A stretch of DNA of 64,000 bases. Source: Spirochaetales bacterium. GTDB taxonomy: Bacteria > Spirochaetota > Spirochaetia > Sphaerochaetales > Sphaerochaetaceae. The stretch's first letter is position 1. The number at the start of each line of letters is the position of its first letter. The notes under the pieces are model-generated. The model was not told the origin of the DNA and ran no database searches. It saw nothing but the letters and a program-made list of their open reading frames with translations. The DNA is taken from positions 57,482 to 121,481 of the forward strand of contig JAQYHB010000011.1 of assembly GCA_028722305.1 (NCBI GenBank), given 5' to 3'. Below are positions 1 to 8,673 of this stretch, piece after piece. The translations under genes were made by a program, and so were the position numbers.

Positions 1-580
1 CCATCTCGAAATCGACGATGACAAAACCGTTGGCCTTCATCTTCTGCATGAAGACACGGAAGAACTGGAAGGACTCGAAGACGATGAACAGCCGGATCTC
101 GCCCATATGGGAGAAGAAGCGGTTCTCCCAGGTGTCCAGCACCGTCATGACCAGGAACATCAATACCCAGACAATCAGCGCCCCATAGAGGAAACCGGCG
201 CCCATGGCCAGCCCCATGCAGGCGGATGCCCAGAGACCAGCCGCCGTGGTGATTCCCTTGACCTGCTTGAAACCGTTGAACATGATGGTGCCCGCGCCGA
301 TGAAGCCGATGCCGCTGATTACCTGTGCGCCCAGACGGGAAAGGTCGGTGTATCCGTCTGCCACATAGTCCTTCAGATACTGGCTTGTCATCATAGTAAG
401 CGCCGCGCCAAGGGAAACGATGATGTAGGTGCGGATACCCGCGCCCCGGCGCTTGGCGGTCCGTTCCCAGCCCAAGGTTCCCGAGAAAAGCACCACCAGC
501 AAGAGCCTGACGGGAATATTGATGACAGTGAGCGATGTCATGTCCAGCTTGGCAAGCAAATCAATTGCTTCCTGCTCCAT
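1..580 (-). CDS. MgtC/SapB-family inner-membrane protein (3' end outside window)
   Basis: The minus strand from the ATG at 580 reads MEQEAIDLLAKLDMTS and continues through several hydrophobic segments. It carries the family signatures LGWERTAKRRGAGIRTY and GIGFIGAGTIM. MgtC/SapB proteins are inner-membrane proteins linked to magnesium limitation and acid or macrophage stress, but the biochemical role is unsettled. About 193 residues are visible and the frame is still open at base 1, so the C-terminal cytoplasmic domain is cut by the window edge. The start is supported by a good ribosome site (AAGGAG, 7 bases upstream). It is separated from the upstream lrp gene by a terminator, so it is probably its own unit. 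No magnesium riboswitch was recognised in the 115 bases upstream. Confidence 0.85.
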   Translation of the reverse strand, partial: MEQEAIDLLAKLDMTSLTVINIPVRLLLVVLFSGTLGWERTAKRRGAGIRTYIIVSLGAALTMMTSQYLKDYVADGYTDLSRLGAQVISGIGFIGAGTIMFNGFKQVKGITTAAGLWASACMGLAMGAGFLYGALIVWVLMFLVMTVLDTWENRFFSHMGEIRLFIVFESFQFFRVFMQKMKANGFVIVDFEM

Positions 581-695
581 TCGACCAATCTCCTTACAAA
601 CGCGAAGCAACGACATGCAGTCGCCAATCGCTGATATGAGTTAGTTATTTTATCTCTTTTTCCCAAGGTGTCAAGGAAAACCGCCACATCCAGGG

Positions 696-729
696 AAAAA
701 GAATGCGGGATGGACGCATCCACCCCGCA
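696..729 (-). terminator. Rho-independent terminator after serA-serC-lrp
   Basis: Read on the minus strand, an 11-bp stem (704-714 pairs with 719-729, loop of four) is followed by a T-rich run. It lies 22 bases past the lrp stop and closes the serine operon. Confidence 0.85.
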
Positions 730-751
730 CCCTCTCCCAAGACGCTTTCCG

Positions 752-1210
752 CTACAGATTGTAGTTGAGCCAGTAGTTGTACGACTGGTAGACCACGAAG
801 GTCTCCACTTCGCTGACCCCCTGGACCAAATCAAGCTCTTCCTTGAAGAAATCCAACAGGCTCAGCCCTTTCTCCTCGGAAAGCAGCACCTGGACGATCA
901 AGTCGAATCGGCCGGTGACCACGACCACGTTCATGACGCCACGCAACTTCAGGAACTCCTTCGCCTTCGACTCCAGGTCCATCGTGTTGAGCTTGACGCC
1001 CATGATTACCAGCTGGGAACCCGGAAGCATCTCCGGGTTGACCAGGCTGGTGATCTGCATCGTGCCATCCTCCGTCAGTTTCGCCACGCGGGTCCGGACG
1101 GTATTCTCCGTGATGCCGAGCTCGTTCGAAATCGCGGAGAACGGTTTTCGTCCGTCACCGGAAAGCTGCTTGACAATGGCGCGGTTTGTCGCATCCATTT
1201 TTGTTTTCAT
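752..1210 (-). CDS. Lrp/AsnC-family transcriptional regulator
   Basis: 152 residues, the normal size for this family. An N-terminal helix-turn-helix (about residues 5-45, AISNELGITENTVRTR) precedes a RAM/ligand-sensing domain with the usual VTGRFDLIVQV segment and a C-terminal VSEVETFVVYQ strand. Lrp/AsnC proteins assemble into multimers and sense amino acids. The ATG overlaps the serC stop by one base (ATGA) and has an AAGGAAG ribosome site, so it is translationally coupled to serC. Its position suggests it senses serine, glycine or another amino acid and regulates this operon; that is inference. An in-frame ATG four codons later could also be used. Confidence 0.9.
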   Translation of the reverse strand: MKTKMDATNRAIVKQLSGDGRKPFSAISNELGITENTVRTRVAKLTEDGTMQITSLVNPEMLPGSQLVIMGVKLNTMDLESKAKEFLKLRGVMNVVVVTGRFDLIVQVLLSEEKGLSLLDFFKEELDLVQGVSEVETFVVYQSYNYWLNYNL

Positions 1211-2298
1211 CAGCCATTCTTCCTTTCGAATTCTTTCATGAAGTCACACAGATCGATGACGTCCTGCTTCGGGCACGCGTTGTACAGGCTCGCGCGCAGA
1301 CCACCGACGGAGCGATGGCCCTTCAGGCCAAGGAATCCGGCCGCGGTGGCTTCGGAGACAAACTTCTTCTCCAGATCCTCGCTGGGCAGACGGAAGACGA
1401 TGTTCATGCGGCTACGGAACCGTTTGTCCACCGGGCTGAGGAAGAAATCGCTGGAATCAATCACGTCATAGACCATGGAACTCTTCTCAATGGCGTTTTT
1501 CTCCATCTGCTCGACCCCACCGTTCTTCTTGATCCAGTCCATCATCAGCTTGACGCCCCAGATGGAGAAGACAGGCGGCGTGTTGTACAACCCTTCCTTC
1601 TTGGCGTGAAGGGCGTAGTCCATGTAGGCGGTCAGGTTGGGCCTCTGTCTCTCGAGCAGGGACTTCTTGATGATGATAAGCACGGCGCCGGCAGGTCCGA
1701 GGTTCTTCTGGACGCCGCCGTAGATCATCGAAAAACGCTCCACGGGTACCGGACGGGAGAAGTAATCGCTGGACATGTCGCAGATCATCGGGACCGGCTC
1801 CTTATAGTCGGGGAAGGACTGCCACTCGATGCCGCCGATCGTCTCGTTGGCGCAGAGGTAGAGATAGCTGCTCTTTGGCGAGGAAGGCTTTACGCTCTTC
1901 GGATCGGGAAGCGTGGTGAACTTGCTTTCGGTGCCGTCGAAGTAGAGGTTGACCTTGCCAATCTTCTCTGCGTCCTCCACCGCCTTGTTGGACCAGGTTC
2001 CACTCTTGATGTAATCGGCGACGGTTCCCGGCTTCAGGAAAGCGTTCGGAATCATCGTGAACTGCAACGTCGCGCCGCCACCAAGGAAGAAGACCTCGTA
2101 GTCGTCAGGGACATGATAGAGCTGGCGGATGGAGCCGAGGCATTCGTTGTACATTTCCTCGAACATGCCTCCACGATGGCTGGTCTCGATCATCGAGACG
2201 CCGTTGCCATGATAGTCTACGATATTGTCCCTCATCTCCTCCAGGACTTCCATCGGAAGTACACAGGGGCCAGCGAAAAAGATTTTCTTGCGTGCCAT
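1210..2298 (-). CDS. serC: Phosphoserine aminotransferase
   Basis: 362 residues, full length. This PLP enzyme converts 3-phosphohydroxypyruvate plus glutamate to phosphoserine, the second step of serine synthesis. Visible marks are the N-terminal KKIFFAGPCVLPMEVLEEM, the glycine-rich FLGGGATLQF near residue 70, the DMSSDYFSRPV segment and the PLP-lysine region GGVQKNLGPAG near residue 195. The start has AAGGAG 9 bases upstream, and the ATG follows the serA stop by one base. Middle gene of serA-serC-lrp. No serB phosphatase is seen in the window. Confidence 0.95.
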   Translation of the reverse strand: MARKKIFFAGPCVLPMEVLEEMRDNIVDYHGNGVSMIETSHRGGMFEEMYNECLGSIRQLYHVPDDYEVFFLGGGATLQFTMIPNAFLKPGTVADYIKSGTWSNKAVEDAEKIGKVNLYFDGTESKFTTLPDPKSVKPSSPKSSYLYLCANETIGGIEWQSFPDYKEPVPMICDMSSDYFSRPVPVERFSMIYGGVQKNLGPAGAVLIIIKKSLLERQRPNLTAYMDYALHAKKEGLYNTPPVFSIWGVKLMMDWIKKNGGVEQMEKNAIEKSSMVYDVIDSSDFFLSPVDKRFRSRMNIVFRLPSEDLEKKFVSEATAAGFLGLKGHRSVGGLRASLYNACPKQDVIDLCDFMKEFERKNG

Positions 2299-2299
2299 A

Positions 2300-3184
2300 T
2301 CAAAATGCTCCTTTTTGTTTCAGTTCATCCAGAATCTCGACCGTCTCGCTTCCGATGCGCAACAGGTTCTCCACGCTGTTGGCTCCCACGTGCGGGGTCA
2401 AGGTCACATGCTCTTCCCTGATGATCGGATCATCAGCCTCTGGCGGGTCATGCGGCCAGACGTCGGTGCAGTACCAGGACACCTTCCCGCTCTCCAGCAT
2501 TTTTACCATGTCGGCCTCGTCGACCACCAGCGCGCGGCAGGTATTGATGACCACTGGGCTCTTCTTGCAGTGGGAAATCAGCTTTTCTCCCACCATGCCT
2601 TTGGTCTCGTCGGTAAGGGGCATGTGCAGGGAGATGTAGTCGGCATCCGCCACCGCCTCTTCCGGACTGGCCTTCATCTCGGCGACCGGACTGGACTTCA
2701 CATACTTGTCGTAGGCGACAACCTTCATGCCGAAAGCCTTGGCGCGGATGGCGACCTCGCTGGCGATATGGCCGATGCCGAACAGGCAGAGCGTCTTGCC
2801 GTACAGCTCGCTCCTCTTTTCCTTCTTCAGCCACTGGCCGCCCTTCATTCCCTCATGGTAGCGGACAATGTGGTTCGGCGTGCTGAGCATCAGGGCAAAC
2901 GCCAACTCCGCGACAGCAATCGCGCTGGATTTCGGGGTGTTATGTACGATAATCCCCTTTTCCTTCGCGTAGGCCTTGTCGATGTTGTCGGTACCTACTC
3001 CGCCACGGATGATCACCTTCAGGTTCGGCGCCTGGTCGATCCACTCCTTGGTGCACTTCGTCTTGGAACGCACAAGGGCGATGGTGGCTTCAGCGAGTCG
3101 ACTGTTGTCGCTCGTGACCTCTCCGAACCGAGCTAGCTTCTCCGGCATGGAGGCATCAAACGCATCACAAATGAGAATGAGCAT
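2300..3184 (-). CDS. serA: D-3-phosphoglycerate dehydrogenase (short form)
   Basis: 294 residues. NAD-dependent D-isomer 2-hydroxyacid dehydrogenase with the nucleotide motif GIGHIASEVAIRAKAFGMKV, the substrate arginine in IIRGGVGTDNID and the catalytic histidine in TLTPHVGANS. It lacks the C-terminal ACT or ASB regulatory domains of long SerA proteins, so allosteric serine inhibition through ACT is not expected. The assignment to 3-phosphoglycerate rests mainly on being first in an operon with serC. The start at 3184 has AAGGAGA 8 bases upstream and lies about 25 bases downstream of a consensus promoter. Confidence 0.9.
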   Translation of the reverse strand: MLILICDAFDASMPEKLARFGEVTSDNSRLAEATIALVRSKTKCTKEWIDQAPNLKVIIRGGVGTDNIDKAYAKEKGIIVHNTPKSSAIAVAELAFALMLSTPNHIVRYHEGMKGGQWLKKEKRSELYGKTLCLFGIGHIASEVAIRAKAFGMKVVAYDKYVKSSPVAEMKASPEEAVADADYISLHMPLTDETKGMVGEKLISHCKKSPVVINTCRALVVDEADMVKMLESGKVSWYCTDVWPHDPPEADDPIIREEHVTLTPHVGANSVENLLRIGSETVEILDELKQKGAF

Positions 3185-3216
3185 ACAAACTCTCCTTCAG
3201 GTCATAGGCTACCCTC

Positions 3217-3245
3217 AGTATGGGACAGCTTCGCCTTTCCGTCAA
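3217..3245 (-). promoter_or_regulatory. Promoter of serA-serC-lrp
   Basis: Minus strand: TTGACG (3245-3240), a 17-base spacer, then CATACT (3222-3217). The expected start near 3210 gives a leader of about 25 bases that includes the serA ribosome site. Confidence 0.7.
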
Positions 3246-3465
3246 ATTATTTCATTTCATTTTGATGATTATTGCAAATTTCTTTGATTTTCTGCGGTAT
3301 AAGAAAGTTTTTTTGAACAAGAACAAAGAGAAAAGAAAATTTTGAGGTATTCTGTAGTCGGGTGTCTTTCAGCAGGAAACCATGACCTATCTGACGGATC
3401 GGCACAGGTGAATCCCGAGTCTCTGCAGGTCGCGTCGAATAAACCTGTCGGCAACTCCGGACAAA
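3246..3465. other. Intergenic, no gene recognised
   Basis: About 220 bases between the serA promoter and the rpsU terminator. The half nearer serA is AT-rich. The rest (about 3350-3460) is mixed-composition sequence with no open frame of its own and no riboswitch or small-RNA family that I can recognise. The long plus-strand frame starting at 3342 is the shadow of recJ. Confidence 0.5.
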
Positions 3466-3492
3466 TAAAAAAGCCCGACTTTCCAGTCAGGC
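3466..3492 (-). terminator. Rho-independent terminator of rpsU
   Basis: Minus strand: GCCTGAC (3492-3486), six-base loop, GTCGGGC (3479-3473), then six Ts. It begins 8 bases after the rpsU stop. Confidence 0.9.
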
Positions 3493-3500
3493 CTTCGAAC

Positions 3501-3710
3501 TTAGTAGTTCTTGGAAGAATGCATCTTCCGAACCTTTTTCATCTGCTTCCGTGCGTTCGCTTTGTTCTCACGGTTCTTGATGGTGGAGGGCTTTTCGTAG
3601 TATTCGCGCTTTTTCCACTCGCGGATGATGCCTTCTTTCTCGACCATTCTCTTGAAGCGCTTGATCGATTTCTCCAAAGGCTCCTGCTCGTCAACTTTGA
3701 CAAATGCCAT
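3501..3710 (-). CDS. rpsU: 30S ribosomal protein S21
   Basis: 69 residues beginning [20 protein letters not shown], followed by the strongly basic [13 protein letters not shown] and the [12 protein letters not shown] tail typical of S21. It is a small-subunit protein near the anti-Shine-Dalgarno end of 16S rRNA. The start at 3710 is chosen over an upstream in-frame start because it has a strong ribosome site (GGGAGGTGAGAGGAAT) and gives the conserved N-terminus. A promoter at the end of recJ and a terminator directly after it make rpsU a short unit of its own, with possible read-through from recJ. Confidence 0.97.
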   Translation of the reverse strand: MAFVKVDEQEPLEKSIKRFKRMVEKEGIIREWKKREYYEKPSTIKNRENKANARKQMKKVRKMHSSKNY

Positions 3711-3760
3711 ATTCCTCTCACCTCCCTTCCCAGTGCCTGGGTCTGGACTCAACAGCGTTC

Positions 3761-3789
3761 ACTCTACGGAAAAAGGGGCGTGGTGTCAA
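3761..3789 (-). promoter_or_regulatory. Strong promoter of rpsU
   Basis: Minus strand: perfect TTGACA (3789-3784), 17-base spacer, TAGAGT (3766-3761). The -35 box overlaps the recJ stop codon. Confidence 0.85.
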
Positions 3790-5918
3790 GAACTCCGCTT
3801 GCAGTCGATGACAATCAGCTGCAGGGTCGACTCCTGACGGAAGTAGTTGCGGCTCATGCGGAAGGCCACATCCACCATATCCCCCAGCGCGAACTCCGAA
3901 TTGACCTTCCCTGCCGCGTTCCAGTAGACCGCCGGCCACTTGTAGGAACCGTACTCCAGCGTGAACTTCACATGCTGGGCAGAGCCGGCGTGGCTGTTCA
4001 GGATCTTCAGGTCGCTGATACGGGCACCCTCGATGGCAAAGACCACCTGGCCATTCTGCTCTCCATAGGGCTCGAAGAACTCCACCTTGCGGATCAGCTC
4101 CGGCGTCAAGTAGTTGGCAGGCAGCGAGCAGTCGATATCGATGCTTTCCTCTTCCGAATTCCCGATATCCATCGAGTCGATCTCATCGACGATGCGGCGC
4201 TTCAGCTCCTCGAGATTGCTCTTCTCCATGGAGAATCCGCCGGCGCAGGCATGGCCGCCGAAGTCCTGGAACAGGTCGCCGAACCGGGAAAGGAAGTCAC
4301 GGCAGTTGAAGTTCTGCGGAGAACGGATCGAGCCGCTGATGCGGTCCCCACCTACGGTCGCCAGCACCATGGAGGGAACGTCGAACTGCTTCAGCAGCCG
4401 CGAGGCCATCAACCCCGTCATCCCCCTGCTCACCTGCGCATCCTCGACCAGAACGATCTTCGAGCCGGAGCGCTCGAAACTATCCTTGGCAATCGGAAGA
4501 ATCCTGCTCCACGAATCCTCTCCCAGTTTCTGCCGTTGCTTGTTCAGCTCAAGGAGCTGGGTGGCGTAGCCTTGGGCAGTAGGGATATCCTTACTCAGCA
4601 GCATCTGGAGCGCGATCTCAGGCTTGCCCATGCGCCCCGCGGAGTTGATCACCGGTGTCAGATACCAGGAAATATCCAGGCTGGCCAGCGGCCGGCCCGC
4701 CAGTTTCTGCATGGAGAGCAACGGCTGCAGGCTGGGCCTGCTTCCGCTCTCGATAACCTTCAGCCCCCTGCGGACCAGGATGCGGTTCTCGTTGACCATC
4801 GGCATCAGATCCGCCACCGTCCCGATGGCGACCAGATCAAGAATCGAGTCGTACCCACTGTCCAGCTCGGGATACTTCTTCATGACGAAGGCATTGAACA
4901 GGCCAATCAGGGTTGACAGCTCGCCGTTTCCATCCTCACTGTACTTGCCACTCCTGCTCTTCGTGCTCAGGGTGAAGAGGCTCTGGCCCTTGATCATCGG
5001 AAGCGCCTGCTCCATCTGCGGCCGCATGTCGACCAAATGGATATCGACCGAATTGCCGAATGCGGCGCGGAGTTGGTTCTGCTCGACTTGGGCGTCGATG
5101 ACGAGGATCGGGAGTCCCCCGGAGAGGAACTTCGCGGACTGGCTGGTGGACAGGTCCATCACCCCGGGGTTGATTTCCTCAAAGAGACGGTCCTCCTCCA
5201 TGAAGTTCTCCATCTTCACCGCGCTGATGACGATGGTGTCGCTCTTCCCCGGCTGCGCGTGCAGCAGGATGTAGGGCTCATGGTAGAAATCGGTCTTGGC
5301 GAAGCGGAGCGCCCAGATCACCTTTGCGACGACGCCACAGGCAGCCAGGTGCTCGAACGGATAACCGCATCCCTCGACCTTCGGGTCGATGATGGCCATG
5401 GCTGGTGGCAGCTGGTCGTCGGAAAGATGGTGGTCGAAGACCAACGTATCGATTCCAAGCTCACGCGCCTTGGCAGTCTCCTGGAAGCTGGAAATACCAC
5501 AGTCGACGGTGACAATCAGCGTCACCCCGTCACGGTGCGCCTCGTCAATCCCTTCCAAGGTCAGACCATAGGGCTCATCCCCCTCGGGGAGGCGGTAGTC
5601 GACCCTGCCGCCAATCCTCTGCAGCTCGCTTACCAAAAGCGTCGTGCTGGTAATACCATCCACATCCCGGTCACCGAAGACACGAATCAATTCCTTGCCC
5701 TCGACCGCCTCCCAGATACGGTCGACCGCCGTCTCCATATCATCGAACAGGAACGGGTTGTGGAGAAAGGAAAGCCCGTTCTCCACATAGAATTTGACCT
5801 GCTCGCGATCCTCGATGCCCCTGCGGACCATAATGGAGGCTGTGAGCAGGTCGAGACCGAACTGCTCATGAAGCCTCCGTACCTTCTGGGAAGGTATCGG
5901 GCGCTTGTTCCATTTCAT
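3786..5918 (-). CDS. recJ: Single-stranded-DNA-specific exonuclease RecJ
   Basis: 710 residues, a normal to long RecJ. The DHH phosphoesterase motifs are present: VFGDRDVDGITS near residue 100 (motif I, acidic residues kept), VTVDCGIS near 135 and VFDHHLSDDQ near 160 (the DHH motif). The DHHA1 part carries the GGHACAGGF motif in the second half, and a C-terminal OB-fold follows. RecJ is a 5'-3' exonuclease in RecFOR recombination and mismatch repair. Here it is directly downstream of recO (26 bases), so two RecFOR-pathway genes are probably cotranscribed. The ATG has only a moderate ribosome site (AAGGT, 9 bases upstream). Confidence 0.95.
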   Translation of the reverse strand: MKWNKRPIPSQKVRRLHEQFGLDLLTASIMVRRGIEDREQVKFYVENGLSFLHNPFLFDDMETAVDRIWEAVEGKELIRVFGDRDVDGITSTTLLVSELQRIGGRVDYRLPEGDEPYGLTLEGIDEAHRDGVTLIVTVDCGISSFQETAKARELGIDTLVFDHHLSDDQLPPAMAIIDPKVEGCGYPFEHLAACGVVAKVIWALRFAKTDFYHEPYILLHAQPGKSDTIVISAVKMENFMEEDRLFEEINPGVMDLSTSQSAKFLSGGLPILVIDAQVEQNQLRAAFGNSVDIHLVDMRPQMEQALPMIKGQSLFTLSTKSRSGKYSEDGNGELSTLIGLFNAFVMKKYPELDSGYDSILDLVAIGTVADLMPMVNENRILVRRGLKVIESGSRPSLQPLLSMQKLAGRPLASLDISWYLTPVINSAGRMGKPEIALQMLLSKDIPTAQGYATQLLELNKQRQKLGEDSWSRILPIAKDSFERSGSKIVLVEDAQVSRGMTGLMASRLLKQFDVPSMVLATVGGDRISGSIRSPQNFNCRDFLSRFGDLFQDFGGHACAGGFSMEKSNLEELKRRIVDEIDSMDIGNSEEESIDIDCSLPANYLTPELIRKVEFFEPYGEQNGQVVFAIEGARISDLKILNSHAGSAQHVKFTLEYGSYKWPAVYWNAAGKVNSEFALGDMVDVAFRMSRNYFRQESTLQLIVIDCKRSS

Positions 5919-5944
5919 GTTTAAAAACCTTCAATATATAAGAT

Positions 5945-6697
5945 TCAATCCATGTCCTGGAGGATCGATCCCTCCAGGGTCTTCAGGGGTCTGCCGCCAA
6001 GGATCATGGTGACATACCTGAACAGGTAGCGCTTGATCCTCAGCCGCGCGGTGGAACTCAAAGCGACCGTCACCGCTTGTCCAAAGGACAGGGAGCTGGT
6101 GAAGGCCAGATACCGGCGCGCTCCGGGAGGAAGCAGCATACTGGAATCCACTGTAGCACAACTTTGGCAACAAGGGGCAGTAAGCGGATAGGAAAAACCA
6201 AGAATTTCGTTCTCCGTATAGGTTCGTCCGCAGGAGGGACAGCAGGTAAGGTCGGGGCGCATTCCCAGCACGTCGATCAGGTTCCAGATGAACTGGATCA
6301 ACACCTGGCTTTTGGAAACGACCTGCGTTTCCAATGCGGCCAGCGAGCCCTTCAACAGGCGGTAGGTAGCCTGCTGGTCCCCGCCGTTGGTCCTGATCAA
6401 AAGCTCGGAGAAGCACATGGCCGTGTAGTCGGCGTCCAGGTCTTCCAGGATAGCCGTATGGGAGGATCCGATGTCGGCATCGCTGAGCGTATAGCTGTTC
6501 TTGACCGGGTTGTGGTACAGGAAGAAGGTGCCATCGGCCAAGAACCCCGCCTTGACCGTCTTGTTCGACTTGCTGGCGCCGAAGCTGGTGACGTGGATGA
6601 TTCCCAACTCTTCGGACAGCAACCGAAGGCGGCGGTCGGCGTTTCCACTCCTCTCGCTGGAAAGCACGATTGCCTTGGTCGCGATATTCCGTTCCAC
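5945..6697 (-). CDS. recO: DNA repair protein RecO
   Basis: 250 residues from a GTG start. An N-terminal OB-fold (NIATKAIVLSSERSGNADRR) is followed by a helical domain with a four-cysteine zinc site (CCPSCGR and APCCQSC, about residues 150-180). RecO loads RecA onto SSB-coated DNA with RecR. I chose GTG at 6697 because GGGGGAAGG lies just upstream and the OB-fold begins there; the longer in-frame ATG at 6784 would start inside the terminator of the upstream gene. recJ follows after 26 bases. Confidence 0.88.
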   Translation of the reverse strand: MERNIATKAIVLSSERSGNADRRLRLLSEELGIIHVTSFGASKSNKTVKAGFLADGTFFLYHNPVKNSYTLSDADIGSSHTAILEDLDADYTAMCFSELLIRTNGGDQQATYRLLKGSLAALETQVVSKSQVLIQFIWNLIDVLGMRPDLTCCPSCGRTYTENEILGFSYPLTAPCCQSCATVDSSMLLPPGARRYLAFTSSLSFGQAVTVALSSTARLRIKRYLFRYVTMILGGRPLKTLEGSILQDMD

Positions 6698-6737
6698 TTC
6701 CTTCCCCCGACTCCAATATAGCAAGGGAGCAGGAAAA

Positions 6738-6767
6738 GGAAAACCGCCTCTCGTTGGGAGAGACGGC
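6738..6767 (-). terminator. Terminator of the ankyrin lipoprotein gene
   Basis: Minus strand: nine-base stem CCGTCTCTC / GAGAGGCGG (6766-6758 with 6752-6744) followed by TTTTCC. It lies 26 bases after the stop of the ankyrin gene. Confidence 0.85.
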
Positions 6768-6792
6768 ATCCGAAAGAAACCCATTCAGGTCA

Positions 6793-8544
6793 TCAGAAGG
6801 CTTGGTTCAGGGCGTCCTCGACCAGCCAGTCAGCGACAATCTGGTCGTCCAGAGGCCCGAAGCCGGGATAGGAAATCAGGACGGAGCCCGTCTCGCCATC
6901 GCTGTAGGACAGCCCCTCAATCAGCTTGCTTTCTTCCGCCAGGTAGCCGTCAACCAGGGCGGCGTCGATTCCGCTGTAGGCGATGGTACCGGTCCCATCC
7001 TTGGTGGTGACCGTCACGCTGACGTCGAAGTCGCCCATCAGCACCCCCACCTGCACCCGGTAGCCGTCGTCGGAGAAAGAACGGCGGAAGCTGAACTGGC
7101 TGCGTGCCAAAGCGGGCTTTGGCTCAGGAGCCTTCTCGCCCAGATAGCTGGCGATTTCCTTCTGCCCAAGGCGCGTGGCGACCTGCCCGGCGGTCAGCCC
7201 GAAACGGTCTCGAACCGAGGTATCAGCCTTCGCCTCCTCGACCAGTGCCTTGACGCAATCAGCGTCACCCCGGCGGACAGCCTGGGCCAAAGCGGTCTCT
7301 CCGCGGTAGTTCACGGCGTTGACGTCGGCTCCATGCTCAAGGAGCAGCTTCGCCCGGTCGTAGTCGTCGTTCGACGCGGCGATCATGAAAGCGGTATTGC
7401 CGTTCCAGTCGGTGGCGTCCACATTGGCGCCATGCTCGAGGAGGTAGGAGAGAACGTCATTGTCAAGCTTCGACTCGACGGCGTAGAGCACCACCGGCCT
7501 GCAGTTGACCTGGACCGAGTTGATGTCGGCACCACTCTCGATCAAGGTCTGCGCCATGGCGATATTGTCGTTTTCCGCGGCATTGCTCAGGGCGTTTTCC
7601 CCGAACAGGCTCACCTTGTCGATGTCCGCACCTGCGGCAATCAGCGTGCTGAGCACCTCGGGGTTCTGGTTGTAGCGAGCGGCATACATCAGCGGTGTGG
7701 CGCCGCTGCGGTCGGTCTGGTTGACGAAGGCACCGGCATCCAGCAGTTCCTTCACCACCTCAGGGCAGTTCCCGCTGGCGGCGTAGAACAGGGCGGTGTC
7801 CAGCTCGTTCTGGTTGCCACTCAAAAGCTGCTTCACCACATTCGGATGCTGGTTCTCGCTTGCCGCGAGGTACAGGGCCTTGGTGCCACGGAGGGTACGG
7901 ACCTGGGCGTTCGCGCCAGCATCCAACAGGGCCTTGACCACCTCGGCGGTGTTGTACTGGCTAGCAAGCAGAAGAGCCGTGTCCTTCTCATCCTGGGTGG
8001 CGCCGTCAAGCAACGCTCCCAGCACTCCGGCATTGTCGTTGTAGCGGGCGGCGTAGCCAAGCGCCTGCATTCCCCGCTCGTCCTTGGCGTGAAGCACATC
8101 CCCCGCCAAGGCCTGCACGACCTGAGCGTTCTTGTTATACTGCGCGGCCGTCATCAGCGGCGTCACGCCGTGCGGTCCCCGCGCGGACAGGTCGGCCCCG
8201 CCAGAAAGCATCGCATCGATATCGTCGGCAGTCGAAGCCTGTCGAGCCGCCTGGAACAGGTCGTCATACGGCATGGCCAAAGCGGGGGTCTCCGCCTCGG
8301 GAGCGCTCTCCTCCTGGGCCACGGAAGCCGGTCCAGCTTCCGCCGCAGCAGGCTGAGGCTCCTGCTTCGCGACCGGCGCCGGCTCTGGGGCTTTGGCCGG
8401 CTCGCTTGCCGGCCGGCTGGCGACCGCCACTGGAGCGCTCCGCGAGGTCTCGGTGGAGCTTGCGCCCTCCTGTTTCCTGCCACAGGAGACCGCTAGCGCG
8501 AGCACCGCCGCGATTAACGTGATATACCGGATGGTTCGTTTCAT
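6793..8544 (-). CDS. Ankyrin-repeat lipoprotein
   Basis: 583 residues from the ATG at 8544. The leader MKRTIRYITLIAAVLALAVS followed by CGRK is a lipoprotein signal with lipobox LAVSC. A low-complexity linker rich in Ala, Pro and Glu (residues 25-90) follows, then about a dozen ankyrin repeats (residues 95-470, repeating forms such as GADINSVQ, NGNTAFMIAASN and RGETALAQA). A C-terminal beta-rich domain of about 100 residues ends the protein. It is probably anchored in a membrane and acts as a protein-binding scaffold; no partner can be named. The start is chosen for the signal peptide and the AAGGAAG ribosome site. A -10 box (TATACT, 8587-8582) would give a 30-base leader. Divergent from the DUF4105 gene. 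Confidence 0.85.
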   Translation of the reverse strand: MKRTIRYITLIAAVLALAVSCGRKQEGASSTETSRSAPVAVASRPASEPAKAPEPAPVAKQEPQPAAAEAGPASVAQEESAPEAETPALAMPYDDLFQAARQASTADDIDAMLSGGADLSARGPHGVTPLMTAAQYNKNAQVVQALAGDVLHAKDERGMQALGYAARYNDNAGVLGALLDGATQDEKDTALLLASQYNTAEVVKALLDAGANAQVRTLRGTKALYLAASENQHPNVVKQLLSGNQNELDTALFYAASGNCPEVVKELLDAGAFVNQTDRSGATPLMYAARYNQNPEVLSTLIAAGADIDKVSLFGENALSNAAENDNIAMAQTLIESGADINSVQVNCRPVVLYAVESKLDNDVLSYLLEHGANVDATDWNGNTAFMIAASNDDYDRAKLLLEHGADVNAVNYRGETALAQAVRRGDADCVKALVEEAKADTSVRDRFGLTAGQVATRLGQKEIASYLGEKAPEPKPALARSQFSFRRSFSDDGYRVQVGVLMGDFDVSVTVTTKDGTGTIAYSGIDAALVDGYLAEESKLIEGLSYSDGETGSVLISYPGFGPLDDQIVADWLVEDALNQAF

Positions 8545-8657
8545 AGATTGCTTCCTTGCATATGCAGATTCGTTTTTGATAAGTATACTGTAGGAACCCA
8601 AATTCGCCATCCCAACTTCACAAATCTTCTCCTAGCGTGCATCGTTCCCGTTACTCG

Positions 8658-8666
8658 TGCTATGCT
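8658..8666 (+). promoter_or_regulatory. Extended -10 box of the DUF4105 gene, leaderless geometry
   Basis: TGcTATGCT ends seven bases before the ATG at 8674. No Shine-Dalgarno is present, so transcription would begin at or within a base of the start codon. Confidence 0.5.
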
Positions 8667-8673
8667 ATCCCGT

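Noticed and set aside
3300..3465. Possible small RNA or riboswitch (SRP RNA, cobalamin, 6S) between serA and rpsU
   Set aside because: None of the conserved core motifs of these families could be found on either strand.
3342..4916. Long plus-strand open frames opposite recJ, lon, valS, garD and other genes
   Set aside because: They are antisense shadows caused by high G+C at third codon positions and have no expression signals or family similarity.
3786..5918. RecJ motif I (GDRDVDG) as a possible catalytic loss
   Set aside because: All three acidic positions of the D-x-D-x-D-G motif are kept; only the variable residues differ from common RecJ.
5945..6784. A longer RecO starting at the ATG at 6784
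   Set aside because: That start lies inside the terminator of the upstream gene and adds about 29 residues unlike RecO. GTG at 6697 has the ribosome site.
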